Shown: positions 45,837-55,227, counted from the first letter of the stretch. The stretch is DNA of 64,000 nt from Gimesia sp. (GCF_040219335.1 NZ_JAVJSQ010000031.1:558001-622000), one strand, 5' to 3'. Notes: generated by a model not told the origin, from the letters alone. Numbers and translations: made by a program.

Positions 45837-47207
45837 TCACTTGAACCAGATGGTATCCGCTACCCATTTTCTGTTGACGGGAACCAGCGTGGTGAGTGTG
45901 CGGCCGTTTTTCATTTTGATTTTGGCCTGAATCCCGTCCCCGACCTCTTCGATCGTGACAGAATGGACTAATTCCTCAGGAGTTGCGCTCGCGGCCTGCT
46001 CCTGTGCCTCGGCCAGGGACTCTTTGGTAATCCGATCGTGGAGTCGTTCGGTGAAGAAGGGGCGCATTGATTCCACATCGCCTGCCTGAATGTACTTGAG
46101 TTGCAGGGCGATGATCTCCCGGGATTTGGTGGTTAACTGCTTAACCAGTTCGGCTTTCTGTTCGGGAGTCAGTGGTTGTTTTCCCGGATCCGCGAGAACG
46201 ACGCGGGCTGATTTTAATTCATCGATCCATTTTTTCCGATCTGCCTCGCTGAGCGGGAGTTTCCGCGTGACGTAAGCGAGCCGATGGATGTCCCGTTTGC
46301 CTCGGATAATTCGATTGATCTCGTGTTGTGCGGGAGTCTTATCGCTGGCCGCCACTTTCCACTCGAAGATGACATCATACTGGCCATCGTCGATCACGGT
46401 CCAGGTTTCGACCTTATAAGACTGTTCAATCAGGGACTTCATGCGCTTCATCATGTCCTCTGCCGAGTTTTCTTTCCCCAGTTTAAACAGACGCTGGGTG
46501 GAAAAGAGTTGCTGATACTTCTGAACGGTCTCCTCGGTGGTGACGTACTCGGTCAGGGCACTGGTGCCATTCATCAGCCGATACCCGACCCGCCAGTCCG
46601 GTCCCAGTTCGAATTCCATCGTCTGTAATGCTTTGGTGTATTCCGCTTCGAGTCCGCGCGTATCAATGACCGCAAACAGGCTGGCCTTTCTCAATGTCAG
46701 CCACATGAATCCATAAGTCAGACGTGTATCTGCTCCCTGCTCCTGCTTTCTGTCCGGAGGGCCCAGCAGTTTCAGCACTTCGACCTCAGGTGTTCCGACA
46801 TTGAGAACTCCCTGCTTATCGAAAAAGCTCCAGAACTTCAGGAATTGCTGCATGGCGTTCTGGTTTTTCAGATCCAGCAACACCGCTTTACGCACTTCAA
46901 TCCAGGCGAGACTGCCTTGTGAATCTTCGAGGTAGCTGACGCTCAGCAGATAATGCAGCATGCTGTTTTCGGGCTGCAGTTTTACGGCTGCCTGGAATTC
47001 AGAGATCGCCTTTTTCCAGTGTTTCTGCTTCAGAAAAGTCTGCCCCTGCTGGGCGTGTTTGAGCGCTTCGGCTTTCTGTGCCTGCTCCGTCTCTGCTGAG
47101 GACTGATTCTCCTGGTCTTGCGCCGGAAGCCGGGAGTGATTCATCAAGCAGACAGAGAGCAAGGCTGTCCACAGACAAACGATTGAGAGCGGCGAATGCA
47201 GATTCAT
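45837..47207 (-). CDS. Secreted TPR protein of unknown function
   Basis: A 456-residue protein. Residues 1-29 are a signal peptide (ends near LPAQ). TPR units follow: QGQTFLKQKHWKKAISEFQAAVKLQPENSMLHYLLSVSYLEDS (near 53-96) and one more. The central 150-300 has no known fold and the C-terminal 150 residues are helical with an ending MKNGRTLTTLVPVNRKWVADTIWF that resembles a SnoaL-type lumen-facing sheet, only weakly. GAGGGA lies 12 bases before the ATG. It is 67 bases downstream of another secreted TPR gene in the same direction; the two look co-transcribed. Confidence 0.85.
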   Translation of the reverse strand: MNLHSPLSIVCLWTALLSVCLMNHSRLPAQDQENQSSAETEQAQKAEALKHAQQGQTFLKQKHWKKAISEFQAAVKLQPENSMLHYLLSVSYLEDSQGSLAWIEVRKAVLLDLKNQNAMQQFLKFWSFFDKQGVLNVGTPEVEVLKLLGPPDRKQEQGADTRLTYGFMWLTLRKASLFAVIDTRGLEAEYTKALQTMEFELGPDWRVGYRLMNGTSALTEYVTTEETVQKYQQLFSTQRLFKLGKENSAEDMMKRMKSLIEQSYKVETWTVIDDGQYDVIFEWKVAASDKTPAQHEINRIIRGKRDIHRLAYVTRKLPLSEADRKKWIDELKSARVVLADPGKQPLTPEQKAELVKQLTTKSREIIALQLKYIQAGDVESMRPFFTERLHDRITKESLAEAQEQAASATPEELVHSVTIEEVGDGIQAKIKMKNGRTLTTLVPVNRKWVADTIWFK

Positions 47208-47274
47208 GATGAGCTTTTTCCCTCAGTCTAAGACGCTTTCGGCTGAAAGTGAGCCTGCCAGAACAGGCAGAGAG

Positions 47275-48048
47275 CTATTTTTGTTTCTCGGGAATCGAAA
47301 TTAATTGTAACTCCAGTCGTCCCGTGTGCCACATGTAATTGGGTCCGAAGCCGGCCCGGGGGCCCCACTGATTGTCGACCGCCTGCTGCAGGTAGGTACG
47401 TGCTTTCACTTTACGGCCGTGCAACGATTCATTCAGGCCGATATAGAGATTCGCATAAAACAGGCGTTTTTCCCGTTCCTGATCGCTGATCTCCGCCGCG
47501 TTGATGGCTTTCAGTATCGCCTCCGGAGTCGTTTTGCCTTCAAACAGGCGATACAGATCGGGAAAGGGTTCGCGATCATCCTTTTCGTACTTCAACAGTC
47601 CTTTTTGAGCCGCCTCGGGGCCCTTCGCCTGGAACTGGGAGAAAAACCGCCAGATCCCGTTCTCGCGATCGACATTATCAAACGAATGATAGATTTCGAA
47701 CTGCCGGGCAGCATCGGCGTACTGTTTAGCGTAATAACAGGCAATCCCCCGTCGCCAGTGAGAGGTTTTGATCGAGGGATCGAGCTCGACCATCTTATCG
47801 TAATCCGCGACGGCCTGTTTGAACTGTCCCAGGAAAAAGTAAGCGTCTCCCCGCCGGGAATAGAGGGACGTCTCCCGGGGCGCTGCTTTGATGCGCGTTG
47901 AGATCTCCTCAATCTGTTGCTCGAGTTCCTGCTGCAACGCTTTCTTCTGTGCTGTTTTATCTGCGGACGCCGGTTGGGGATCTGCATCGACCGGCTGGGT
48001 GAGTCCCGGGAGGCAGAGCATCAGGCTGCAGAGGATCCAAAATCGCAT
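47275..48048 (-). CDS. Secreted TPR protein of unknown function
   Basis: A 257-residue exported protein. Signal peptide about 1-20, then a coiled-coil-like stretch (KKALQQELEQQIEEISTRIKAAPRE), and two TPR units (SLYSRRGDAYFFLGQFKQAVADYDKMVELDP and SHWRRGIACYYAKQYADAARQFEIY). The rest, with RTYLQQAVDNQWGPRAGFGPNYMWHTGRLEL, resembles the end of lipoprotein NlpI-like TPR proteins, by resemblance only. No clear ribosome binding site. It is the upstream gene of a pair with the next secreted TPR protein. Confidence 0.88.
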   Translation of the reverse strand: MRFWILCSLMLCLPGLTQPVDADPQPASADKTAQKKALQQELEQQIEEISTRIKAAPRETSLYSRRGDAYFFLGQFKQAVADYDKMVELDPSIKTSHWRRGIACYYAKQYADAARQFEIYHSFDNVDRENGIWRFFSQFQAKGPEAAQKGLLKYEKDDREPFPDLYRLFEGKTTPEAILKAINAAEISDQEREKRLFYANLYIGLNESLHGRKVKARTYLQQAVDNQWGPRAGFGPNYMWHTGRLELQLISIPEKQK

Positions 48049-48274
48049 GGAGAATGCTTTCTGTGTCGAACTGGTGACTGTTACTTTATTCAGTGAACCT
48101 GCTGATCTCCTATAGTGTCATAGTCTGAGCGCAGGTAAAAGAGCTAAGCAGACTGAAAAGAATAGAAAATTCTCGCCCGGATCGACTTGGCGTACCGAGA
48201 AATTTTCGTATAATGCCTCTTAGTGCTACAAGTGACGACGCCTGCACAGCTTAGCGAACTCACTCACAACTTAT

Positions 48275-48345
48275 TGCCTGATAGTGTAACGGTAGCACGA
48301 ATGACTCTGACTCATTTAGTCTAGGTTCGAATCCTAGTCGGGCAA
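48275..48345 (+). tRNA. tRNA-Gln (CTG anticodon)
   Basis: A 71-base cloverleaf. The acceptor TGCCTGA pairs with TCGGGCA (one T-G wobble); the D arm GTGTAACGGTAGCAC, an anticodon stem AATGA/TCATT around loop CTCTGAC, and the T arm CTAGG TTCGAAT CCTAG are complete. The anticodon CTG reads CAG. Discriminator A; CCA not encoded. A terminator follows directly. Confidence 0.95.
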
Positions 48346-48352
48346 CTTGAAA

Positions 48353-48387
48353 AGTCCTGAACCAGCAATGGTTTAGGGCTTTTTTTA
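48353..48387 (+). terminator. Rho-independent terminator after tRNA-Gln
   Basis: The stem AGTCCTGAACCA pairs with TGGTTTAGGGCT with two G-T wobbles around loop GCAA and is followed by seven T (48381 onward). It begins 8 bases after the tRNA. Confidence 0.9.
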
Positions 48388-48501
48388 TTGGAATGAGGCA
48401 ACGAGGCTCAAGCTGGACCTGCAAGCCTCGCCATTGTGCTTTCAACAGCATTCATTTCATACACAGAGCAGAGCCTCAGCTTCTGGTCAAGAGTCTCCCC
48501 T

Positions 48502-48735
48502 TCACCGCTGCTGTGAAATGATGATCAGCTTCCATTGAATCGGTCCCAGGTTTTCTGCGTGCTGGTGGTGGTTCTGGGGTGGAAAGGGATTGTCTTTGTT
48601 GGAGGCGATCTCGTCGCCGCAGGCTTCGCAGCGATAGATACCGGAGTGGGGGCAGATTTCGCCGGGGTTGTGCAGCGTGTCGAATTCCGGCTGGTCCGCG
48701 TGTTCGAGATACTCTTTGTACTTGTAGAGCGCCAT
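48502..48735 (-). CDS. Small zinc-ribbon-like protein
   Basis: A 77-residue protein with a likely metal site: CPHSGIYRCEACG (residues 28-40) and a His-rich run HHQH near residue 57. The layout, PGEICPHSGIYRC..CG then FPPQNHHQH, recalls small bacterial proteins in which a ribbon is followed by a PPQ/PPC stretch, but I cannot name the family. AAGGAG lies 9 bases before the ATG, so expression is likely. Function unknown; it stands alone between the tRNA-Gln terminator and a divergent sulfatase. Confidence 0.8.
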   Translation of the reverse strand: MALYKYKEYLEHADQPEFDTLHNPGEICPHSGIYRCEACGDEIASNKDNPFPPQNHHQHAENLGPIQWKLIIISQQR

Positions 48736-48978
48736 CTAATCTCTCCTTATTTAATAAGTAAGACTGAGATAAAAGTCAGCGGGCAACGTTGGTGGTGGCT
48801 CTATTTAAAGCTTAACCGCAGAAATCAGACCTGCAAGATCGATTTGACAGCGAAGCGTGCCTCAGATGGTTTCGGGGAAACAGTCCTTGATTGACATTGC
48901 TCGATGCATTGTTGAAGATGAACTGTCCCGCTCAGGTTCATTACTCAATTCGAATTCTTTTGGTGAAGAGTTTCTATC

Positions 48979-50511
48979 ATGCTCCGCTCTCTGCTTGCGC
49001 TTTGTCTGATACTCACGGCTGGTGTATTACTTTCTCAACAGGTTTCAGCCGCTGACCAGCAGCCGAACATTCTCTGGATTATCGCTGAAGATATGGGCCC
49101 GGAACTCGGCTGCTACGGTACGCCCGAAGTCAAAACGCCGACACTGGACCGTCTGGCGCAACAGGGGATGCAGTTTCAGAATGCGTTTACTGTCACGCCC
49201 GTCTGTTCGACAAGCCGTTCGTCTTTCATGACGGGCATGTATGCGATGTCGATTGACGCTCACAATCATCGATCCCATCGCGACGGCACCAACCCGCTGC
49301 CCGAGGGCGTTCGCGTCATCACCGACTGGTTGCGTCCAGCAGGTTACACGACTGCGAATATTCGGAACCTGACGAAAGACCGCAAGCTGGCCAAGTTCTA
49401 CAAAGGGACCGGTAAGACCGACTGGAACTTCACCTACCCCAAAGGAAAGCAGCCCTTCGATCTCAAAGACTGGGATGAACTCAAACAGCATCAACCCTTT
49501 TATGCCCAGATCAACTTTTCGGAAACACATCGAGGCGGTGCCTGGAACTCGGCTCATGAGTATCTCGACTACCAGGTCGATCCGGAGAAAGTGCAGATCC
49601 CACCGTACTATCCCGATCACCCCGTGACACGGGCGGTCTGGGCGCAGTATCTGAATACCGTGATGGCCGTCGATAAAAAGGTGGCGTTTATTCTGGATCT
49701 GCTCAAGCGGGATCAGCTGGACAAGAATACGATCGTCGTCTTCATGGCCGATCATGGTCGCGCTATGCCCCGCGGCAAACAGTGGCCTTACGACAGCGGT
49801 CTGCATATCCCGCTGATCATTTACTGGCCCGAAGGAAATTCGGATCTGCCAGCCCCCGCACAGTATCATCGTGGCGCGAAGAGCGATCAGCTGATTTCGT
49901 CCATCGACCTGAGTGCGACCACGCTGGCCCTGGCGGGCATCGAGAAACCATCCCGTATGCAGGGACAGGTTTTTCTGGGTAGTCAGACTGAGAAGCCGCG
50001 CAGCTACCTGTTCGGCGGACGGGACCGCGGCGACGAGACCGTGTTTCACATCCGCACGGTTCGCGACAAGCAGTTTCGCTACCTGAGAAACAAGTATCCC
50101 GAACGGCCGTTCCTGCAGATCAATCGTTACAAGGAAACTCAGTACCCAATCATCGGACTGCTGCGGGATCTGCATGCGAAAGGGGAATTAAGCGGTCCGC
50201 CGGCTGTGCTGATGGCGGAGACACGTCCCCGTGAGGAACTGTATGACACCCGCAACGATCCCTGGGAGATCAACAACCTGGCTGATAATCCCGCTTACGC
50301 CGAGACAAAACAGCGACTGTCTGCCGCTTTGGATCACTGGATGGAAGAAATCGACGACAAAGGTCGCACTCCTGAAGATCCAGCGATCCCTGAGTTCTGG
50401 GACGAACGGGCGATTCGCGTCTATTCCAAGAACCTCAAGGAGCGACCGAAAGACTGGTTCAAGTCGGCTCCCGGACTGGGTCCTTACAAACTCAAAGAGA
50501 AAGACAAGTAA
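48979..50511 (+). CDS. Secreted formylglycine sulfatase (N-sulfoglucosamine sulfohydrolase-like)
   Basis: A 510-residue type I sulfatase. Signal peptide 1-24 (ends near VSA). The metal-binding start is NILWIIAEDMGPELGCYG; the formylglycine motif is CSTSR (Cys76) followed by SSFMTG. Downstream VVFMADHGRAMPRGKQWPYDSGLHIPLIIYWPEG is the region that in N-sulfoglucosamine (heparan) sulfohydrolases holds metal and sulfate ligands, and the best family fit is to that type, though the substrate is inferred. The other sulfatase at 3913-5391 is of the arylsulfatase A type, so the two likely act on different linkages. A terminator follows. Confidence 0.95.
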   Translation: MLRSLLALCLILTAGVLLSQQVSAADQQPNILWIIAEDMGPELGCYGTPEVKTPTLDRLAQQGMQFQNAFTVTPVCSTSRSSFMTGMYAMSIDAHNHRSHRDGTNPLPEGVRVITDWLRPAGYTTANIRNLTKDRKLAKFYKGTGKTDWNFTYPKGKQPFDLKDWDELKQHQPFYAQINFSETHRGGAWNSAHEYLDYQVDPEKVQIPPYYPDHPVTRAVWAQYLNTVMAVDKKVAFILDLLKRDQLDKNTIVVFMADHGRAMPRGKQWPYDSGLHIPLIIYWPEGNSDLPAPAQYHRGAKSDQLISSIDLSATTLALAGIEKPSRMQGQVFLGSQTEKPRSYLFGGRDRGDETVFHIRTVRDKQFRYLRNKYPERPFLQINRYKETQYPIIGLLRDLHAKGELSGPPAVLMAETRPREELYDTRNDPWEINNLADNPAYAETKQRLSAALDHWMEEIDDKGRTPEDPAIPEFWDERAIRVYSKNLKERPKDWFKSAPGLGPYKLKEKDK

Positions 50512-50541
50512 AACAGCCGGAGTTGTCTGGCACAGCGCAAT

Positions 50542-50580
50542 AAAAAACTCAGGCAGCGAGCTGCAAGCCTGAGTTTTTTT
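50542..50580 (+). terminator. Rho-independent terminator after the sulfatase
   Basis: The stem AACTCAGGC pairs with GCCTGAGTT around a 12-base loop, with T-run after it on the plus strand and an A-run before it, so it may also end the convergent cysC transcript. Confidence 0.88.
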
Positions 50581-50633
50581 CATTCACACGTTTGTGTTAT
50601 GAGCGATCACAACACAAATTGTGTGCTGATCGC

Positions 50634-51248
50634 TTACGGATAGGTCAGGTATCCGTTGGATTCGAGGTAGGCGACGACTTCATCAGCCAGCTCGTCGATG
50701 CCTTTTCCGTCGGAATCGAGAACCAGTTCTGCTTTTTCCGGTTCTTCGTAAGGAGCGTCGATACCGGTGAAGCCTTTGATTTCGCCAGCCCGTGCCTTCT
50801 TGTAGAGGCCTTTGGGATCGCGTTCTTCGCAGGTTTCCAGAGAAGCTTTGACGAAGATCTCGATGAACTCGCCATCACCCAGAATTTCGCGGACCTGATC
50901 ACGGTCTTCACGGTAGGGAGAAATGAAGGCGGTCATGACGAGGATACCGGCGTCGGTGTACAGTTTGGAAACTTCGCCGATACGACGGATGTTTTCGGTA
51001 CGGTCTTCAGGAGAAAAGCCCAGGTTCTTGTTCAGACCCATGCGGACGTTGTCGCCATCCAGAACGAAGGTGTGTTTGCCTTGTTCGAACAGCTTGTGAT
51101 CAACGGTGTTGGCGATCGTGCTTTTGCCGGATCCGCTCAAACCGGTGAACCAGAGAACGGCACCCTTGTGTCCGTTCTGCTGACAGCGTTTTTCTTTAGA
51201 TACGTGGTGTTCGTGCCAAGTCACGTTGGTGGCTTTTTGCTCGGCCAT
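50634..51248 (-). CDS. cysC: Adenylylsulfate (APS) kinase
   Basis: A 204-residue kinase that phosphorylates APS to PAPS, the activated sulfate donor. Walker [10 protein letters not shown] spans residues 36-44; [30 protein letters not shown] is the APS-binding region and [30 protein letters not shown] the lid, all standard. The frame is open to 51395, but ATG 51248 with AGGAG upstream begins the family N terminus. No cysD or cysN gene is adjacent. Its nearest neighbour, a convergent sulfatase, suggests no operon; a role in sulfate recycling or sulfation is inference. Confidence 0.94.
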   Translation of the reverse strand: MAEQKATNVTWHEHHVSKEKRCQQNGHKGAVLWFTGLSGSGKSTIANTVDHKLFEQGKHTFVLDGDNVRMGLNKNLGFSPEDRTENIRRIGEVSKLYTDAGILVMTAFISPYREDRDQVREILGDGEFIEIFVKASLETCEERDPKGLYKKARAGEIKGFTGIDAPYEEPEKAELVLDSDGKGIDELADEVVAYLESNGYLTYP

Positions 51249-51616
51249 CGAGGAATTTCTCCTTACTCGTTCAAAAATATCTTTGGAAACAGGGTTTATC
51301 TGCAGATCTCTGCGGTGAAAACAGTGCAGAAATCGACTATTGTGAGTTGATGATTGCACGATCCTAGAGAATGTCCCCTGCCGATGGAAGCCCACAGATT
51401 GGGAATTTCTGGGAACATTCTCGTTCTGGACTACTGGAACTGCTGTTTTTGAGCTGTTAGAGTACGCGCAGGGAATGATTGCCGGCGAGCTCTGCAGTGG
51501 CAGGGTGCATCAGTACCTTGCGGGTGCCGCCTGCATTCCAGTGACGGACCATACCTATAAATTGTTATTTGCCTATACCTTACGCTTCAACCATCGAACT
51601 CAGAAACACAGGAATC
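51249..51616. other. Divergent intergenic region between cysC and hisG
   Basis: About 370 bases upstream of both genes. I saw no T-box, leader peptide with His codons or other recognisable site. Confidence 0.4.
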
Positions 51617-52495
51617 ATGTCCGACAAGGTCTTAAAACTCGGTATTCCCGCGGGAAGTTTACAGGAATCGACGGCGGAATTATTCAAACGCGCCGGATAC
51701 GTCATCAAATTTTCTTCCCGGTCCTACTACCCGACGATCGACGATGATGAAATCGAGTGTCTGCTGATCCGGGCCCAGGAAATGGCCCGTTACGTCGACC
51801 AGGGAATTCTGGACGCCGGCATCACCGGCCACGACTGGATCCTCGAGACAGGAGCAGACGTTCAGGAAATCTGCGAACTGCAGTTCTCCAAAGTCAGCCG
51901 TCGCCCCGTTCGCTGGGTGCTCTGCGTTCCTGAAGATTCCCCCGTGCAGTCCGTCAAAGACCTGGAAGGCAAGCGAATCGCCACCGAAGTCGTCGGCATG
52001 ACCGAGCGCTACCTCGAACAGCACGGCGTAACTGCGAAAGTTGAGTTCTCCTGGGGTGCGACTGAGGTCAAGCCTCCCAAACTGGCCGATGCGATTGTGG
52101 AAGTCACCGAAACCGGTTCTTCCCTGCGGGCCAATAACCTGCGGATCGTGGAAGAGCTGATGCAGAGCACGACCCGCTTCATCGCCAACAAGCAGGCCTA
52201 CGAAGATCCCTGGAAGCGCGAGAAGCTCGAAAACATCGCGATGATGCTCGAGTCCTGTCTGGCTGCGGAAGGCAAAGTCTGCCTGATGATGAACGTGGTC
52301 CGTACCGATCTGGAGAAGGTACTCAACCTGCTGCCTGCGCTGCAGAAGCCGACCGTTTCTTCACTGTCCGACCCCGACTGGGTGGCCATCAACACCATCA
52401 TGGAAGAATCGGTCGTACGCTCGATTGTACCGAAACTGAAATCCGCCGGTGCCTGTGGCATCGTGGAATACCAGATTTCCAAAATCATCGACTGA
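51617..52495 (+). CDS. hisG: ATP phosphoribosyltransferase, long form
   Basis: A 292-residue HisG, which joins ATP and PRPP in the first step of histidine synthesis. [23 protein letters not shown] opens the catalytic part, [13 protein letters not shown] follows, and the PRPP-binding stretch [20 protein letters not shown] is near residue 160. The C-terminal 75 residues ([31 protein letters not shown]) form the regulatory ACT-like domain, so this is the long form, which works without HisZ and is usually inhibited by histidine. AGGAA is 3 bases before ATG 51617. No other his gene is adjacent; the next gene is a small kinase-fold protein. Confidence 0.95.
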   Translation: MSDKVLKLGIPAGSLQESTAELFKRAGYVIKFSSRSYYPTIDDDEIECLLIRAQEMARYVDQGILDAGITGHDWILETGADVQEICELQFSKVSRRPVRWVLCVPEDSPVQSVKDLEGKRIATEVVGMTERYLEQHGVTAKVEFSWGATEVKPPKLADAIVEVTETGSSLRANNLRIVEELMQSTTRFIANKQAYEDPWKREKLENIAMMLESCLAAEGKVCLMMNVVRTDLEKVLNLLPALQKPTVSSLSDPDWVAINTIMEESVVRSIVPKLKSAGACGIVEYQISKIID

Positions 52496-52537
52496 TTCCA
52501 GCTCGGAGATCAGTCCCGGCTCAAACAGGAACACAGC

Positions 52538-53182
52538 ATGCCTGTCACCGTCATCAAAGTCGGAGGGAGCCTGTTCGATCTGCCGGACCTGAAAGATCGA
52601 CTGGTGAACCTGCTGTCAGAATTGAAGGATTCCCAACCGCTGCTGCTGGCCGGGGGCGGTCAAGAAGCGAACCTGGTGCGGGACAGGGATCGGATCTATG
52701 ATTTACCTCAAGGCAACTGGCATTCCCTGGCGATTCAGGCAATGCTGCTCAATAACTCCCTGCTCTGTTATCTGCTACCTGATGCGCGACTCGTGCTCAA
52801 TATCAGAGAAGCAGAGCATCTCTGGCGGGTGGGTCTGACGCCAGTCTTATCCATCAACGACTACTTAGTTGACACGCAGTCAGAAGAGTATGCTGACCTC
52901 CCCACTTCCTGGGATGTAACCAGCGACTCGATCGCCGCCTGGATCACACTCACCTGGCCGGCAGATGAACTGGTTTTACTGAAGTCTGTCGACTTGCCGA
53001 ATACAGTAACGACGGATGACCTGTCTGCTCAGGAATTGGTCGACCCATATTTCCCGAAGCTGGCGGATAGTCTGCCGTGCCTGCGCTGGTGTAACCTGAG
53101 ATCCTCGGAGGAGACGCTTCAACTGGCGACAGTCACCAGGGGCAGCAGCTTCCAGAGCAGGAACGCCACCGGCCCTGCATAA
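52538..53182 (+). CDS. Amino-acid-kinase-fold protein (MfnE-like)
   Basis: A 214-residue protein of the aspartate/glutamate/uridylate kinase fold. VIKVGGSLFDLPDL is the phosphate-binding start, LLLAGGGQEANLVRDRD the second glycine loop, and DVTSDSIAAWITLTW the substrate region. It is short for a glutamate or aspartate kinase. In sequence style it resembles the kinases linked to methanofuran and tetrahydromethanopterin synthesis (MfnE-like), which many planctomycetes carry with their C1 genes; that link is inference. It follows hisG by 42 bases and overlaps the convergent cdsA 3' end by 64 bases. Confidence 0.85.
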   Translation: MPVTVIKVGGSLFDLPDLKDRLVNLLSELKDSQPLLLAGGGQEANLVRDRDRIYDLPQGNWHSLAIQAMLLNNSLLCYLLPDARLVLNIREAEHLWRVGLTPVLSINDYLVDTQSEEYADLPTSWDVTSDSIAAWITLTWPADELVLLKSVDLPNTVTTDDLSAQELVDPYFPKLADSLPCLRWCNLRSSEETLQLATVTRGSSFQSRNATGPA

Positions 53183-54027
53183 AGGGGACTGTCGAGCAGA
53201 TCGAGCAGGCCGCCGAAGCCGGGCAGCAGTTCCGCAGAATCTTTTTTGCCCACATCCCGCTTGATCAGCGATTCACACAGGTCCCCCACGAGACCGACAA
53301 CGCCGATGATCGCACCGAACAGGATCGACCAGTACCACGCGGGGGCACTCCAGTTGTCGTTAAACAGGGAGGGAGTGAACTGCAGCCAGAGCCAGGCGCC
53401 GAGTGAAGCCCCGAAGATCGCACCGAAGCCGCCTATCCAGGTTTTCCCCGGACTCAGACGGGGCACAAGTTTTTTCTTACCCCAGAGACGACCAAACGTA
53501 TAACCGCCGACATCACCCAGCTTGGCACTGATGATCAAGGCGCCCAGAGCGAGGTATCCGGTCTGGGGACCCGCGACCCAGCGGAGTTCGGCCAGCATCG
53601 CAAGCAGAAAGCCGACGTACGAAACGCCCAGCAGTTCGGCTCCCAGAATTTCCATTGTCTGGCCCGGTTCCTGAAAACGAATCGCATTCTTCAGGAACAG
53701 TAGCAGAACCGAAATCGCATAGGTTACCGACAGCAGGGCCAGTGAAAGCGTCTGCGGATCATTCGCGCCGGTCTGCAGTGAAGGAACCAGCCAGGGCAGC
53801 CAGGCCGCGTTACAGATCAGCAGCGAGAGCAGACAGACCAGCGGATATCCCGGTTTCAGATTGCGGACCGTCAGCAGTTGCGTGATCTCCCAGGTTCCCC
53901 GGAGAATCAGGAGCCAGCAGAGTCCCAGTAACCAGGGGGCGCTGCTCCCCGCACGTTGGTCGAGGTAAAACAGACCGAACAGCAGGGGAATCAGAGTTGC
54001 GGAAACCAGAAGCCGCCAGCCCAGCAT
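53119..54027 (-). CDS. cdsA: Phosphatidate cytidylyltransferase
   Basis: A 302-residue integral membrane enzyme making CDP-diacylglycerol, the branch point of phospholipid synthesis. About eight hydrophobic segments run to residue 240 or so; the family signature near the C terminus reads GDLCESLIKRDVGKKDSAELLPGFGGLLDLLDS, with PGFGG in place of the common PGHGG, a change typical of this phylum by my reading. It follows uppS by 6 bases, forming the classical uppS-cdsA pair. The 3' end overlaps the plus-strand kinase-fold gene by 64 bases. Confidence 0.93.
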   Translation of the reverse strand: MLGWRLLVSATLIPLLFGLFYLDQRAGSSAPWLLGLCWLLILRGTWEITQLLTVRNLKPGYPLVCLLSLLICNAAWLPWLVPSLQTGANDPQTLSLALLSVTYAISVLLLFLKNAIRFQEPGQTMEILGAELLGVSYVGFLLAMLAELRWVAGPQTGYLALGALIISAKLGDVGGYTFGRLWGKKKLVPRLSPGKTWIGGFGAIFGASLGAWLWLQFTPSLFNDNWSAPAWYWSILFGAIIGVVGLVGDLCESLIKRDVGKKDSAELLPGFGGLLDLLDSPLYAGPVAFLLWKLLPLVTVAS

Positions 54028-54033
54028 GCTGCG

Positions 54034-54798
54034 TTATCCTTTCAAACCGCCGAAGCGACGGTCGCGGGCGGCGAAGTCACGGAGTGCCTGCCAGAAATCG
54101 TTGACGGAAAAATCAGGCCAGTAGGTTTCAGTCACCCAGAGTTCGGCATAACTGATCTGCCAGAGCAGAAAATTACTGACGCGCATTTCGCCGGCAGTCC
54201 GAATTACCAGATCCGGGTCGGGCATGCCTGCGGTGTAAAGATGGGAAGAGATCACGTCTTCATCGATGTCTTCGGCTTTGAGTCCGCCCTGCTCGACTTC
54301 ACTCACAATCGACTTCACGGCGTCCACAATTTCAGAACGGCTACCGTAATTGAGGGCGAGACAGAGTTGCATGCCGGTATTATTTCGACTCTCGTCGATG
54401 GTTTTGTCGACTTCCGCCAGCACATCTTTCGGCAGGTCTGAGCGACGGCCGATGGTGGAGAAGCGAATGTTCTGCCGCATGATTTCTTCACGTTCGCCGA
54501 TCACGAACTTTTTCAACAGCTGCATCAGCAGGTTGAGTTCGAGGGCGGGACGCTTCCAGTTCTCACTACTGAGACAATAGAGTGTGAGCTGTTCGATGCC
54601 CAGTCGCGTCGATTCTTCCACGACAGTGCGCACGCTGTTGACGCCCTGGCGATGACCTTCGATGCGGGGAAAACCACGACGTGAGGCCCAGCGACCGTTA
54701 CCATCCATGATGATCGCGATATGCCGGGGCAGTTGGCGGGATTCCAGCCCCAGCGATTCCCCATCCTGTTCCGATATGGCGGGCACAATTTGCCTCAC
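54034..54798 (-). CDS. uppS: Isoprenyl transferase (undecaprenyl diphosphate synthase)
   Basis: A cis-prenyltransferase that builds the C55 carrier lipid for cell-envelope glycans. HIAIIMDGNGRWA carries the catalytic Asp, then GHRQGVNSVR, LTLYCLSSENWKRP and, near the C terminus, RTAGEMRVSNFLLWQISYAELW (Ser of the usual RTSGE is Ala). The frame is open to a GTG at 54939 (301 residues), but a GTG at 54798 gives 254 residues, the normal length for the family, and the extra stretch is not conserved-looking; neither has a clear ribosome binding site, so the start is uncertain. cdsA follows after 6 bases. Confidence 0.92.
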   Translation of the reverse strand: MRQIVPAISEQDGESLGLESRQLPRHIAIIMDGNGRWASRRGFPRIEGHRQGVNSVRTVVEESTRLGIEQLTLYCLSSENWKRPALELNLLMQLLKKFVIGEREEIMRQNIRFSTIGRRSDLPKDVLAEVDKTIDESRNNTGMQLCLALNYGSRSEIVDAVKSIVSEVEQGGLKAEDIDEDVISSHLYTAGMPDPDLVIRTAGEMRVSNFLLWQISYAELWVTETYWPDFSVNDFWQALRDFAARDRRFGGLKG

Positions 54799-55026
54799 AA
54801 TGTCTGATGATTGATTGAGTTTGACTTCTGGCCTGCTCTGGCAGACGGCTTGACAAGCGTGGGCAGAATCAGATCTGCCCTGTCTGTTTATTTTGAGCAA
54901 TTTCGGCAAAAACGCCAAGGCTGCGCGGGGAGAAAGCACAGCATCTTTAAAGAATGAACCGTAGTTCCGGTTTCGTACAGATGTTCCGGGGTCAATTCCC
55001 TCCTGAAATCATCTCTGCGAAAAGAA

Positions 55027-55227
55027 TCAGCCGCTGATCTGGACCGATTCGAGTTCTTCAGCTTCGAGGACGGGATCCAGGTAAACGGTTTCTTCCCAGT
55101 AAGCGGGTTCGGCCCCCGGAGATTCAATCGACAATTTGACGCGATCCTCAAACACTTCTAAAACTTTAACTACTGTATGTTCCCCAATGAGGATACTCTC
55201 ATTCGCTTCACGAGAGATAATATGCAT
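55027..55227 (-). CDS. csrA: CsrA-family carbon storage regulator, divergent
   Basis: A 66-residue CsrA homologue, an RNA-binding dimer that blocks translation at GGA-containing leaders. The N-terminal pattern IISREANESILIGEHTVVKVLEV matches the LILTRKxGExIxIGDDIxVxVL core, and RVKLSIESPG the second strand. However the position of Arg44 of E. coli CsrA, needed for RNA binding, is Trp here (PAYWEETVYLD), and residue 4 is Ile rather than Leu. The C-terminal tail is long and acidic. GAGG lies 8 bases before the ATG. It is upstream of uppS-cdsA in the same direction. Confidence 0.9.
   Translation of the reverse strand: MHIISREANESILIGEHTVVKVLEVFEDRVKLSIESPGAEPAYWEETVYLDPVLEAEELESVQISG

Noticed and set aside
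49045-50175. A 376-codon minus-strand frame opposite the second sulfatase
   Set aside because: Shadow of the sulfatase, whose catalytic motifs lie in the plus frame.
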